A DNA stretch of 12,952 bases from positions 1-12,952 of the forward strand of contig JAEDEN010000048.1 of NCBI GenBank assembly GCA_016293265.1, read 5' to 3'. Made by a program: the position numbers and the translations under genes. Below, in pieces: positions 6,243-12,952 of this stretch. Every line of letters starts with the position of its first letter. Positions within the stretch are counted from its first letter, which is position 1. The DNA comes from Oscillospiraceae bacterium (GTDB lineage: Bacteria; Bacillota; Clostridia; Oscillospirales; Oscillospiraceae). Under the pieces are notes generated by a model, which had not been told where the DNA came from, searched no databases, and worked only from the letters and a program-made list of their open reading frames with translations.

Positions 6243-7802
6243 TTATCCTCGCTTCAGTAATTGCTTCATCAGCTTCACGCTCAGCCGTGCCTCGTCCAGG
6301 CCCAGCAGAACGGCGGCCACAAAATAGACACACAGCCCCACACAGGCCACGGTCCCCAGGGTCACCAGCTCCCCCAGCTTTCCGCCCACAAGGCCCGAGA
6401 CAGCTCCCAGCACCAGCACGGCGGACAGGGCCATCACGGCGGTGGCGGCCAGCATTTTCAAAAAGTCCAGGCAAAATCCCTTCGTCAGCACCCCCTGTCC
6501 CCTTCGCTCCATAGGAAGGAGCAGGAGGAGGGCATAGGCCGTGGAGGACACCGCCGAGGCGATGGCAAGGCCGGAGACCGCCATGGAATCGGTGAGGGCC
6601 ATGCAAAGAAGGATGTTCACACCGATGGACGCCGCGCCGGCGATAAGGGGCTCTTTGCCGCTCTGTCTTGCAAAATAGGCACGGCTGAGGATGTTCTGCA
6701 CGGCGTAGCCCAGCATCCCCAAGGACACCCAGCCGAGGGCGGCGGAGGTGATCTCAACGGAGAAGGCGTCAAACTCGCCGCCGCCGTAGACAAGGGAGAT
6801 CAAGGGCCGGGCCACCACCATCAATCCCGCCGACATGGGCAGGACGAAAAAGAGGCTTGCGTGGAGGGTGGAGCGGATGGTATCCCGGAAGGCGTCTCCT
6901 TGGTCCCCCGCGGCAAGGCGGGAGAGTTTGGGGAAAATGACGTTGGTGACGGAGAGGATGAATACCCCCGCGATCACAAGATACAGGTTCGTTGCATACT
7001 CGATGGCGGAAACGCCGCCGCCGTCATAAAGGTGGGAGCCGAATTTGGAGTTGATGGTAAGGTTGATGGGCTGCACCCAGGTGGAAACCATCACGGGCCC
7101 CATAAGGGCGAAGACCTTTTTCATGCCCTCGGACCGCACCTCCAGCCGGGGCGCATAGGAAAAGCCTTTCTTCCGCAGGGCGGGCACCTGTACCACCGCC
7201 TGCAAAAGCCAGCCTACCAGGAAGGCGGCAGCCAAGCCGTAGACACCGAATCTCTCATCCAGCGTCCAGAAATAGAGGATGATGACCGCGTTGGAAACGG
7301 CGCTGATGAGGGCCGGGACGCGGAATTCATCCAGCGACTGCAAAATGCCCACGAAGGAAAAGGCAAGGCCCGTAAAAAAGACCGTGGGGAACATGATGCG
7401 GGTGAGCCTTTCCGCAAGGAGGGCCGTTTCGGCATTGTAGCCGTCGGCAAAGAGGGCCACGAACTCCCCGGAAAAGGCCATGCCCACGCCGGTAAGGAGC
7501 AGCGTCAAAAGGCCGATGACGGTCAAAAAGGCCCGGCTGAAGGCAAAGGCCTTTTTCTTCCCGCCGCTTTCCAGATACTCGCTGAACACCGGGATGAAGC
7601 AGGCGGAGATGGCCGAGGCGAACACCGCGTCAAAAAACACCCGGGGGATGCGGCTGGCGGTATAGAAGGCGCTGGCCTCCATCCCCATTCCGTAATGGAT
7701 GGCCAGGAGATGGTCCCTGTAAAGGCCCATCGCTTTACCCAGAAGTGTCAGCACCATGACCATGCCAATGGTCTTTGTGGCGCCGCTTTTTTGCTGTCCC
7801 AA
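6243..7802 (-). CDS. murJ: MurJ/MviN-family lipid-linked glycan flippase (divergent), TTG start
   Basis: A 519-residue polytopic MOP-superfamily protein with about 14 hydrophobic segments. The N terminus, containing GLYRDHLLAIHYG (26-38), ASRIPRVFFD (49-58) and FIPVFSEYLESG (69-80), and the later NVIFPKLSR are typical of MviN/MurJ. These proteins flip lipid II or related undecaprenyl-linked intermediates outward. Aligned by eye with E. coli MurJ, R24 is kept (R29), but R18, D39 and R270 appear as Lys, Ser and Asn, and the R52 position as Phe, so it may serve this operon's polysaccharide rather than peptidoglycan. The frame extends 12 codons upstream to another TTG. I choose the TTG at 7802 because AAGGAGG lies 7 nt before it and the predicted transcript begins near 7835, which would exclude the upstream codon. 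It is the first gene of the six-gene operon. Confidence 0.85.
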   Translation of the reverse strand: MGQQKSGATKTIGMVMVLTLLGKAMGLYRDHLLAIHYGMGMEASAFYTASRIPRVFFDAVFASAISACFIPVFSEYLESGGKKKAFAFSRAFLTVIGLLTLLLTGVGMAFSGEFVALFADGYNAETALLAERLTRIMFPTVFFTGLAFSFVGILQSLDEFRVPALISAVSNAVIILYFWTLDERFGVYGLAAAFLVGWLLQAVVQVPALRKKGFSYAPRLEVRSEGMKKVFALMGPVMVSTWVQPINLTINSKFGSHLYDGGGVSAIEYATNLYLVIAGVFILSVTNVIFPKLSRLAAGDQGDAFRDTIRSTLHASLFFVLPMSAGLMVVARPLISLVYGGGEFDAFSVEITSAALGWVSLGMLGYAVQNILSRAYFARQSGKEPLIAGAASIGVNILLCMALTDSMAVSGLAIASAVSSTAYALLLLLPMERRGQGVLTKGFCLDFLKMLAATAVMALSAVLVLGAVSGLVGGKLGELVTLGTVACVGLCVYFVAAVLLGLDEARLSVKLMKQLLKRG

Positions 7803-7809
7803 TGCCGTT

Positions 7810-7816
7810 CCTCCTT
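7810..7816 (-). promoter_or_regulatory. Strong Shine-Dalgarno that sets the TTG start of the MurJ-like gene
   Basis: AAGGAGG on the minus strand lies 7 nt before the TTG at 7800-7802. No ATG or GTG is placed suitably after it, and the next in-frame start upstream would put this site inside the coding region. The site therefore supports the rarer TTG start. Confidence 0.8.
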
Positions 7817-7841
7817 GCTTCTGCACACAATAAATCAATTT

Positions 7842-7870
7842 ATTTTACACGATGCGGCGGCGGTTTTCAA
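7842..7870 (-). promoter_or_regulatory. Sigma-A-like promoter of the polysaccharide operon
   Basis: On the minus strand a TTGAAA -35 box (7865-7870) and a TAAAAT -10 box (7842-7847) are separated by exactly 17 bp. The predicted transcription start is near 7835, giving a leader of about 33 nt before the TTG start of the MurJ-like gene. A short hairpin-capable sequence (7860-7874, GCGGTT-TTC-AACCGC) overlaps the -35 box and could be a repressor site, but that is speculative. Confidence 0.65.
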
Positions 7871-7953
7871 CCGCTGAGAAAAACTTCATACTTTTTTCAC
7901 ACTTCTTTTTCCCTCAGGGTTTAGGATGAAGCAAACGGAGGCATCATTTTCCA

Positions 7954-7982
7954 TTGAATCCAGAAAGTGATCCTGCTATAAT
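7954..7982 (+). promoter_or_regulatory. Sigma-A-like promoter of the SLH/NAGPA surface-protein gene
   Basis: TTGAAT (-35, 7954-7959) and a consensus TATAAT (-10, 7977-7982) are separated by 17 bp. The predicted start is near 7989, giving a leader of about 38 nt with AAAAGGAG (8014-8021) just before the ATG at 8027. It is back-to-back with the promoter of the polysaccharide operon; the two -35 boxes are 83 bp apart. Confidence 0.75.
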
Positions 7983-8026
7983 GAAGCCTTAACCGGAATC
8001 CACCCTCTGCGCCAAAAGGAGTACCC

Positions 8027-10561
8027 ATGAAAAAACCATTCTTTTCCCGCTTTGCCCGCCGGGCGGCGGCGCTGCTGTGCGCCGTCTCTCTGGCTGTCCC
8101 CACCGCCTATGCCGCCTCTGCCGAAGAAGTTCTGAAGACAGAGCAGACCATCGTGGATGGCCTCACCTATTATAATACCGTCACCTCCACCGCCGCCGGG
8201 CGGATGGAGAGCTTCCTGCTGGAGATGGAGGAGGATGCCCATGTCTCCCCCCTCCTCATCCCCTCCGACGGCACCGTCTACGGGGGAGGCACCATCTCCT
8301 CCGCCGTCAGCTACGCCCGGGAGCAGGGCCACCATGTCGTGGCCGCCGTCAACACCGACTTTTTCTCCTCTTCCAGCGGCGTGCCCATGGGCATTGTGAT
8401 CCAGGACGGCGTCTACCAGTCCAGCCCGGAAAAGAGGAATGCCGTTTTCATCGATGAGGACGGTGCCTTCCAATACCTCTCCGCTCCGGAGGTCTCCTTG
8501 TCCCTCACTAACGGCAGGAGCGGCCAGACCGTCACCCCCCATCACTTTAACAAGCTGCGCACCGCCAGCGGCGGTATGTATCTTTTGAACAGTGACTTTT
8601 CCTCCGTCTCCACCCGCACCTCCTCCAGCGGCTGGTTCGTGCTGATGCGCCCCGTGGAGGAGGACGCCAAGCTCACCGTGGATACCTCCATGGAGCTGGA
8701 AGTGGCGGAGATGTTCACCTACAGCGGCGCCATCGCCATCCGGGAGGGGGAATACGTCCTCACCGCCGACGACCAATCCGGCTACGGCCACATCTACCAG
8801 TCCTTTCAGGTGGGGGACCGCATCACCCTGACCACCGCCTGCGGGGATGAGGCCCTGACTGGCGCCCAGTGGGCCAGCGGCTGCGGCGACATCATGATCG
8901 AGGACCGGGAGCTGACCGATCCCTCCCAGTGGAATTACGCCACCGACGGCCGCCAGCCCCGCACCGCCCTTGGCGTCAAGCGGGACGGCACAGTTTTGCT
9001 CTACGCCGTGGATGGCCGGCGCGCCGGCTATTCCACGGGCATGACCCAGACAGAGCTGGCGGAATTCCTGCTGGACGAGGGCTGCGAGTGGGCGGTGAAC
9101 CTGGACGGCGGCGGCTCTACTGCCATGTCCGTCTGGGTACCGGGCCAGGGATCTCCCTCCGTGCAGAACCGCCCCTCCGACGGCAGCCAGCGCAAATGCT
9201 CCTCCTACCTCCTCCTGGTGGCGGACCAGGCCCCCAACGGCCGCCCCGACCGGCTGGCTATGGTGGAAAACGGCCTGACCGTGCTGGCCGGCTCCTCTTT
9301 GACGCTGCCTGAGACCGTGGTGATCGACCGGGGGCTGGAGATCCTGGATGAGGAGCTTGAGGATCTTACCATCACCTCCCGCAAGAAGCTGGGCACCATT
9401 AAGGACGGTGTTTACACCGCCAAAAGCAAAGCCGGCACCGATACGCTGCGCCTTTCCTCCCACGATCTTGACGTCAGCGGCACCGCCACCATCCATGTGG
9501 TGGACGAGCTGACGGAGCTGACCGTCACCCGGCGAGATTCCGGCCAGAGCGTCTCCTCCCTGGCCCTGCTCCCCGGCGAGACCCTGACCCTGGACGTCAC
9601 CGGCAGCTACTGGGGCCGTACCGCCCTGCGGGACCTTTCCAACGTGAAATGGACGCTGGAGGGGGATATCGGCACCATTGACGAAGGCGGCACCTTCATC
9701 GCCGCCCCAGGCAACGCCTCCGGTGCCATCACCGTCTCCGCGGGGGGCCTGGAAAAGCGGATCGAAGTCCGGGTAGAGTCCCCCTATCCCCAGGTGTCCG
9801 CCGACCACTGGGCCTATGACGCGGTGGAATACTGCAACGGCAGGGACATCCTCTATGGCGTTCCCCAGGAGGGCTTCGACTGGGACAGCAACATCACCCG
9901 GGCGGAATTCGTCCTGGCCATCCACAACGTTTTGGGCAAGCCCTCCTACACCACCCCCTGCACCTTCACCGACACTGTCCCGGAGGACTACTACTATGAC
10001 GCCCTTTGCTGGGGCCAGGAGCTGGGCATCGCCCTGGGCATGGGGGACGGCACCTTCTGCCCCGGCGGCCCACTGAGCCGTGAGCAGGCCTTCACTCTGC
10101 TGCGCCGCAGCCTTCCCCAGTTGGGGATCGACTGCCAGGACGCCTCCACCGCCATCCTGGCCCGGTACGCCGACGCGGCCAGCATCTCTGACTATGCCAG
10201 GCCCCATATCGCAACGCTGACCATCCAGGGGCTCGTCAACGGCATGGGCACCGGCATGGAGCCCCAGGGGAACCTGACCTGGGCCCAGACGGCGGCCCTG
10301 CTCTACCGCCTTTCCAACTTCACTCCCGTCACCGGGGACACCGCAGCCGCGGCCCTCACCGCCCTGTGCACCGCCGGCGACAAGCTGAATGTCCGCCTCT
10401 CCCCCGACACCTCCGCCCCCATCCTGGACCAGCTGCCCGGCGGCTCTGTGGTGGTGGTGACGGAGAGCCTGGAGGGCTGGTATCAGATCCTCTATCCCAA
10501 TGCTGAGGGCCTGCTGGTGTGGGGCTATGCCTCCGCCGACTACTTGCAGCCCATCCAGTAA
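8027..10561 (+). CDS. Secreted SLH-anchored phosphodiester glycosidase (NAGPA) domain protein with SH3-like C terminus
   Basis: 844 residues. The signal peptide is 1-29/30 (MKKPFFSRFARR, hydrophobic core, cleavage near AYA-A). Residues about 100-398 form a phosphodiester glycosidase domain (Pfam PF09992, NAGPA): NTDFFSSSSGVPMGIVI (109-125), RQPRTALGVKRDG (309-321), VDGR (328-331) and NLDGGGSTAM (358-367). Residues about 405-585 are beta-rich and Ig-like. Three SLH modules follow at about 589-635 (with ITRAEF), 646-696 (LSREQA) and 713-763 (degenerate, LTWAQTA). Residues about 775-842 are an SH3-like domain (LNVRLSP...WYQI...WGYASADYL). SLH modules hold proteins on pyruvylated wall polysaccharide, and the neighbouring CsaB fusion would make that ligand. 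The NAGPA domain suggests hydrolysis of a sugar phosphodiester at the surface; the substrate is unknown. The mature part has ten cysteines, unusual for a Gram-positive exported protein. AAAAGGAG lies 5 nt before the ATG. Confidence 0.9.
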   Translation: MKKPFFSRFARRAAALLCAVSLAVPTAYAASAEEVLKTEQTIVDGLTYYNTVTSTAAGRMESFLLEMEEDAHVSPLLIPSDGTVYGGGTISSAVSYAREQGHHVVAAVNTDFFSSSSGVPMGIVIQDGVYQSSPEKRNAVFIDEDGAFQYLSAPEVSLSLTNGRSGQTVTPHHFNKLRTASGGMYLLNSDFSSVSTRTSSSGWFVLMRPVEEDAKLTVDTSMELEVAEMFTYSGAIAIREGEYVLTADDQSGYGHIYQSFQVGDRITLTTACGDEALTGAQWASGCGDIMIEDRELTDPSQWNYATDGRQPRTALGVKRDGTVLLYAVDGRRAGYSTGMTQTELAEFLLDEGCEWAVNLDGGGSTAMSVWVPGQGSPSVQNRPSDGSQRKCSSYLLLVADQAPNGRPDRLAMVENGLTVLAGSSLTLPETVVIDRGLEILDEELEDLTITSRKKLGTIKDGVYTAKSKAGTDTLRLSSHDLDVSGTATIHVVDELTELTVTRRDSGQSVSSLALLPGETLTLDVTGSYWGRTALRDLSNVKWTLEGDIGTIDEGGTFIAAPGNASGAITVSAGGLEKRIEVRVESPYPQVSADHWAYDAVEYCNGRDILYGVPQEGFDWDSNITRAEFVLAIHNVLGKPSYTTPCTFTDTVPEDYYYDALCWGQELGIALGMGDGTFCPGGPLSREQAFTLLRRSLPQLGIDCQDASTAILARYADAASISDYARPHIATLTIQGLVNGMGTGMEPQGNLTWAQTAALLYRLSNFTPVTGDTAAAALTALCTAGDKLNVRLSPDTSAPILDQLPGGSVVVVTESLEGWYQILYPNAEGLLVWGYASADYLQPIQ

Positions 10562-10624
10562 TGCAGCCGTCCCTTCAGCAGGCGGAAAGCGCCTGATCCC
10601 TTTCCCCATCTTTGACCGGCCCAT

Positions 10625-10669
10625 AAAAAATCCCTCGTCTGCTTCCCAAAGCAAACGAGGGATTTTTTT
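10625..10669. terminator. Bidirectional intrinsic terminator between convergent genes
   Basis: Arms 10625-10638 (AAAAAATCCCTCGT) and 10655-10668 (ACGAGGGATTTTTT) pair perfectly. After one C/A mismatch the stem continues for 5 bp to a 4-nt CCCA loop at 10645-10648. Ts run through 10669 on the plus strand, and the A run gives six Us on the minus strand. It can end both the SLH-protein transcript and the hydrogenase operon. I see nothing else in the 152-nt gap between the two genes. Confidence 0.92.
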
Positions 10670-10713
10670 CGTTCAACAGTACGGTATTGACTCAGACATT
10701 CGGAAAAATGGGG

Positions 10714-12417
10714 TTATGCCTTGGGATAATGGACATGGAGCAGCTCGTGGCACTTTTCCTCGCCGTAGTCCTCCAGGAAGGTCCTGACCACAGGGTTCCG
10801 CTCGGCGCGCTTGAAGGGGGCAGAGCGGTCGATGTTGTACAGGCCCTCGGAACGTTCCTTTTTGGTCGGCATCAGGCCGTGGGGCTGGCCGGCGCCGCCC
10901 ACGCAGCCGCCGGGGCAGGTCATGACCTCCACCAGGTCGTAGTACGCCTCGCCGGCGTCGATGGCTTTCAGCAGTTCCTGGGCATGGATCAGGCCATGGA
11001 CAACAGCCAGCTTGATCTCCCGCTCGCCCACCCGGATCGAAGCCTCCCGGATGGCCTCGTTGCCCCGCAGGGGAGAGAAGCTCAGCTCCCGCAGCACGTT
11101 CTTGGACTTATCCGGCAGACAGTAGCGCACCACGGACTCGGCCACGCCGCCGGTGGTGCCGTAGATCGCGGCGGAACCGGAGCCCAGGCCGAAGGGCAGG
11201 TCGGGAGACTCCAACTCCAGATTCGGCAAATGGATTCCGGACTCCTTCACCATCTTGATGATCTCCTGGGTGGTGAGAACCAGATCCACATCCGGCTTGC
11301 CACCGTGGGAAAACTCAGGACGGGCAGCCTCCATCTTCTTGGCGGTGCAGGGCATGATGGCCACGTGGTAGGTTTCCTTGCCGTCGGCAGCATCCTTTTC
11401 CCTGTACCGGTCCTTCAAAATGGCGGCAAACATCTCCATGGGGGACTTGCAGGTGGAAATATGCTTGAGATACTTGGGATTCTCATTTTCCAGATACTTC
11501 ACCCAGGCGGGGCAGCAGGAGGTGAACATGGGGAAGGGGCCTCCCTTTTCCAGGCGGCGCAGGAACTCCCGGGACTCCTCGATGGTGGTGAAGTCGGCAC
11601 CGAAGGTGGTGTCATACACCTCGTCCACGCCCATAAGCTTCAGCGCGGTGACCAGCAGGTCCAGGGCATTGGTGCCGGCGGGAAGGCCGAAGGCCTCGCC
11701 CACGGCCACACGGACAGCGGGGGCGATCTGCACCACCACCCGCTTGTTGGGATTGTGGATGGCGCTCCAGGCAAGGCCGATCTCATTTTTCACAGAGATG
11801 GCGCCAGTGGGGCACACGGCGGCGCACTGGCCGCAGCTGATGCACTTGGTCTGGTCCATCTTGCGGCCGAAAGCCGGGGTGACCCGCATATGATAGCCCC
11901 GGTAGGCAAAGTCGATGATTCCCATGCCGATGGTCTCGGAACAAGCGCGGACGCAGTCGCCGCAGAGGATGCACTTGCTGGGGTCCCGAAGGATGGCAGG
12001 GCTGGTGTCGTCGATCTCGCTGGGCTCGCGGCTGTCACCAAAGCCCATCTTGTTGTGGACGCCGAACTGGACCGCCAGGTCCTGCAGGTGGCAGCTCCCA
12101 CTCTTGCCGCAGCTGGTGCAGTCGCAGTTGTGGGAGGCCAGCATCAGTTCCAGAATGACACGGCGGTATTTCAGCAGACGGGCCGTGTTGGTGCGGATGC
12201 GCAGGCCGTCCCGGGGCTCCATGGAGCAGGAGGCGTCGATCTTACCGGTCTTTTCATCCTCCACCACACACATCCGGCAGGCACCGTAAACGGAAAGGTC
12301 GGAATAATAGCAGAAGGTGGGCATTTCGATGCCGATCTTCCGGATGACGGACAGGACGTTCTTCTCGCCGTCAAAGGCCACGCGCTGGCCGTTGACATAC
12401 ATGATTCCCTTAGCCAT
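10714..12417 (-). CDS. hydA: [FeFe]-hydrogenase catalytic subunit HydA (NADH-linked, HydABC/Hnd type)
   Basis: A 567-residue cytosolic catalytic subunit. Domains in order: an N-terminal [2Fe-2S] ferredoxin-like domain (C36, C47, C50, C64); a His-ligated [4Fe-4S] site (H96, C100, C103, C109); two [4Fe-4S] clusters (C149/C152/C155/C159 and C192/C195/C198/C202); then the H-cluster domain. Its three signatures are TSCCPAW (299-305), MPCTAKK (355-361) and the EVMTCPGGCVGGAGQP segment (497-512), giving H-cluster ligands C302, C357, C501 and C505, with C301 as the likely proton relay. The C-terminal small-subunit helix follows. With the NuoF-like HydB encoded just upstream it should couple H2 formation to NADH, and possibly reduced ferredoxin, oxidation (electron-bifurcating group A trimer); D. 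fructosovorans HndD has the same architecture. The start ATG is 3 nt after the hydB stop, with AAGGAGGG upstream. No motif is missing. Bifurcation itself is inferred. Confidence 0.95.
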   Translation of the reverse strand: MAKGIMYVNGQRVAFDGEKNVLSVIRKIGIEMPTFCYYSDLSVYGACRMCVVEDEKTGKIDASCSMEPRDGLRIRTNTARLLKYRRVILELMLASHNCDCTSCGKSGSCHLQDLAVQFGVHNKMGFGDSREPSEIDDTSPAILRDPSKCILCGDCVRACSETIGMGIIDFAYRGYHMRVTPAFGRKMDQTKCISCGQCAAVCPTGAISVKNEIGLAWSAIHNPNKRVVVQIAPAVRVAVGEAFGLPAGTNALDLLVTALKLMGVDEVYDTTFGADFTTIEESREFLRRLEKGGPFPMFTSCCPAWVKYLENENPKYLKHISTCKSPMEMFAAILKDRYREKDAADGKETYHVAIMPCTAKKMEAARPEFSHGGKPDVDLVLTTQEIIKMVKESGIHLPNLELESPDLPFGLGSGSAAIYGTTGGVAESVVRYCLPDKSKNVLRELSFSPLRGNEAIREASIRVGEREIKLAVVHGLIHAQELLKAIDAGEAYYDLVEVMTCPGGCVGGAGQPHGLMPTKKERSEGLYNIDRSAPFKRAERNPVVRTFLEDYGEEKCHELLHVHYPKA

Positions 12418-12420
12418 TGT

Positions 12421-12952
12421 TTAACCCTCCTTGGCGGCAGTGATGGCCCCGAAGGGGCAGTTGCTTACGCAGGCGCCGCAGTTGATGCACTTCTCGGCAT
12501 CGATGGTGTGGGCTTTCCGGGCCTCGCCGTTGATGGCCTCCATGGGGCAGTTCCGGCGGCACTTGCCGCAGCCCTTGCATTGATCCGCGTCGATGGCGGG
12601 GTGGGGCTTTTCCTTGTTGCAGATGGGGCAGTGGTGGTCCACCACATGGTGCAAATACTCCTCACGGAAGTACTTCATGGTGCTCTGAACGGGCTTGCAG
12701 GCACTCTGTCCCAGGCCGCAGAGGGCGGTGGAGGTGATGGTATCGGAGAGCTGCTCCAGAAGGTCCAGGTCCTCCAGGGAGCCCTTGTTATCCAAAATGC
12801 GGTCCAGGATCTCCAGCATCCGCTTGGTTCCCTCCCGGCAGGGCACGCACTTGCCGCAGGATTCGTTCTGGGTGAAGCGCATGAAGAAGCGGGCCACCTC
12901 CACCATGCAGGTGTCCTCGTCCATGACCACCAGGCCGCCGGAGCCGATCATG
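12421..12952 (-). CDS. hydB: HydB / NuoF-like NADH-binding hydrogenase subunit, C-terminal part (5' end outside window)
   Basis: The visible 176 or so residues are the C-terminal part of a NuoF-like flavoprotein; the FMN/NADH-binding region lies beyond the window edge. Counting from the edge, GSGGLVVMDEDTC (3-15) leads into SCGKCVPCREG (31-41), which with C78 (ALCGLGQSA) forms the N3-type [4Fe-4S] cluster. HHCPIC (106-111) is a linker with two more cysteines. Two ferredoxin-type [4Fe-4S] clusters close the protein (C125/C128/C131/C135 and C155/C158/C161/C165). This extra bacterial-ferredoxin tail distinguishes HydB/HndC from complex I NuoF. The Met codon at the very edge is internal, not a start. 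It carries electrons between NADH and the HydA subunit encoded 3 nt downstream; hydC (NuoE-like) is expected further upstream, outside the window. Confidence 0.93.
   Translation of the reverse strand, partial: MIGSGGLVVMDEDTCMVEVARFFMRFTQNESCGKCVPCREGTKRMLEILDRILDNKGSLEDLDLLEQLSDTITSTALCGLGQSACKPVQSTMKYFREEYLHHVVDHHCPICNKEKPHPAIDADQCKGCGKCRRNCPMEAINGEARKAHTIDAEKCINCGACVSNCPFGAITAAKEG

Noticed and set aside
3526..6260. Plus-strand open frames of 452 (3526-4884) and 391 (5085-6260) codons opposite the GT4 and ligase-like genes
   Set aside because: They are compositional shadows: no recognisable motif, highly polar skewed composition, and opposing genes with strong family signatures.
6261..7877. 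A 538-codon open frame on the plus strand opposite the MurJ-like gene
   Set aside because: The protein is Gly/His/Gln-rich with no domain and no plausible start region. The opposite strand encodes a clear membrane transporter with promoter and RBS.
7926..7970. A 14-codon ORF (MKQTEASFSIESRK) before the SLH gene, considered as a leader peptide
   Set aside because: It overlaps the -35 box (7954-7959) and lies upstream of the predicted transcription start, so it would not be on that mRNA; no convincing RBS precedes it.
7976..10654. An 892-codon open frame on the minus strand opposite the SLH/NAGPA gene
   Set aside because: The translation is low-complexity (G, A, V, H, Q-rich), lacks a recognisable domain and mirrors a well-supported secreted protein. 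Long antisense frames are expected where third codon positions are strongly G/C-biased.
1..12952. CRISPR arrays, insertion sequences, tRNA or rRNA genes and prophage genes
   Set aside because: I saw no regularly spaced repeats, transposase or integrase motifs, or structural RNA signatures anywhere in the window.

Overview
The window looks like chromosomal DNA of an anaerobic, G+C-rich Clostridia member, most plausibly an Oscillospiraceae-type gut bacterium. This is inferred from gene content: a Firmicutes-type 'aluminum resistance'/Met_gamma_lyase protein, an SLH-anchored surface protein with a CsaB-type pyruvyl transferase, MurJ- and Wzy-like envelope proteins, and a HydB-HydA [FeFe]-hydrogenase pair. 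Third codon positions are strongly G/C-biased, so long shadow ORFs lie opposite most genes. Species cannot be named from the sequence.

Layout. (1) Positions 1-338 (+) hold the C-terminal end of a Met_gamma_lyase/aluminum-resistance family protein, closed by a strong terminator. (2) Positions 391-7802 (-) are a six-gene envelope polysaccharide operon. In transcription order it encodes a MurJ/MviN-like flippase (TTG start), an O-antigen ligase/polymerase family membrane protein, a GT4 glycosyltransferase, two tandem paralogous DUF4330 single-span membrane proteins, and a 737-residue GT4-CsaB (polysaccharide pyruvyl transferase) fusion. Most junctions overlap or are only 2-3 nt; the one real gap, before the fusion gene, holds a perfect 14-bp-arm inverted repeat. 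(3) Positions 7803-8026 are a divergent promoter region with one sigma-A-like promoter in each direction. (4) Positions 8027-10561 (+) encode a secreted protein with a phosphodiester glycosidase (NAGPA) domain, an Ig-like linker, three SLH modules and an SH3-like domain, followed by a strong bidirectional terminator. (5) Positions 10714-12952 (-) are the end of a hydrogenase operon: HydA (complete) and the C-terminal part of the NuoF-like HydB (cut by the window edge).

How it fits together. SLH modules in Firmicutes bind secondary cell wall polysaccharide carrying ketal-pyruvate, and CsaB makes that modification. The operon therefore appears to build, flip, polymerise or ligate, and pyruvylate a wall polysaccharide, while the divergent gene encodes a protein that would dock onto it. 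The least understood parts are the tandem DUF4330 proteins and the MurJ-like protein, which by eye lacks several residues essential in E. coli MurJ and may be a dedicated flippase for this polymer. I regard this locus as the best candidate for an incompletely described system here. The hydrogenase genes are a separate, conventional energy-metabolism module.
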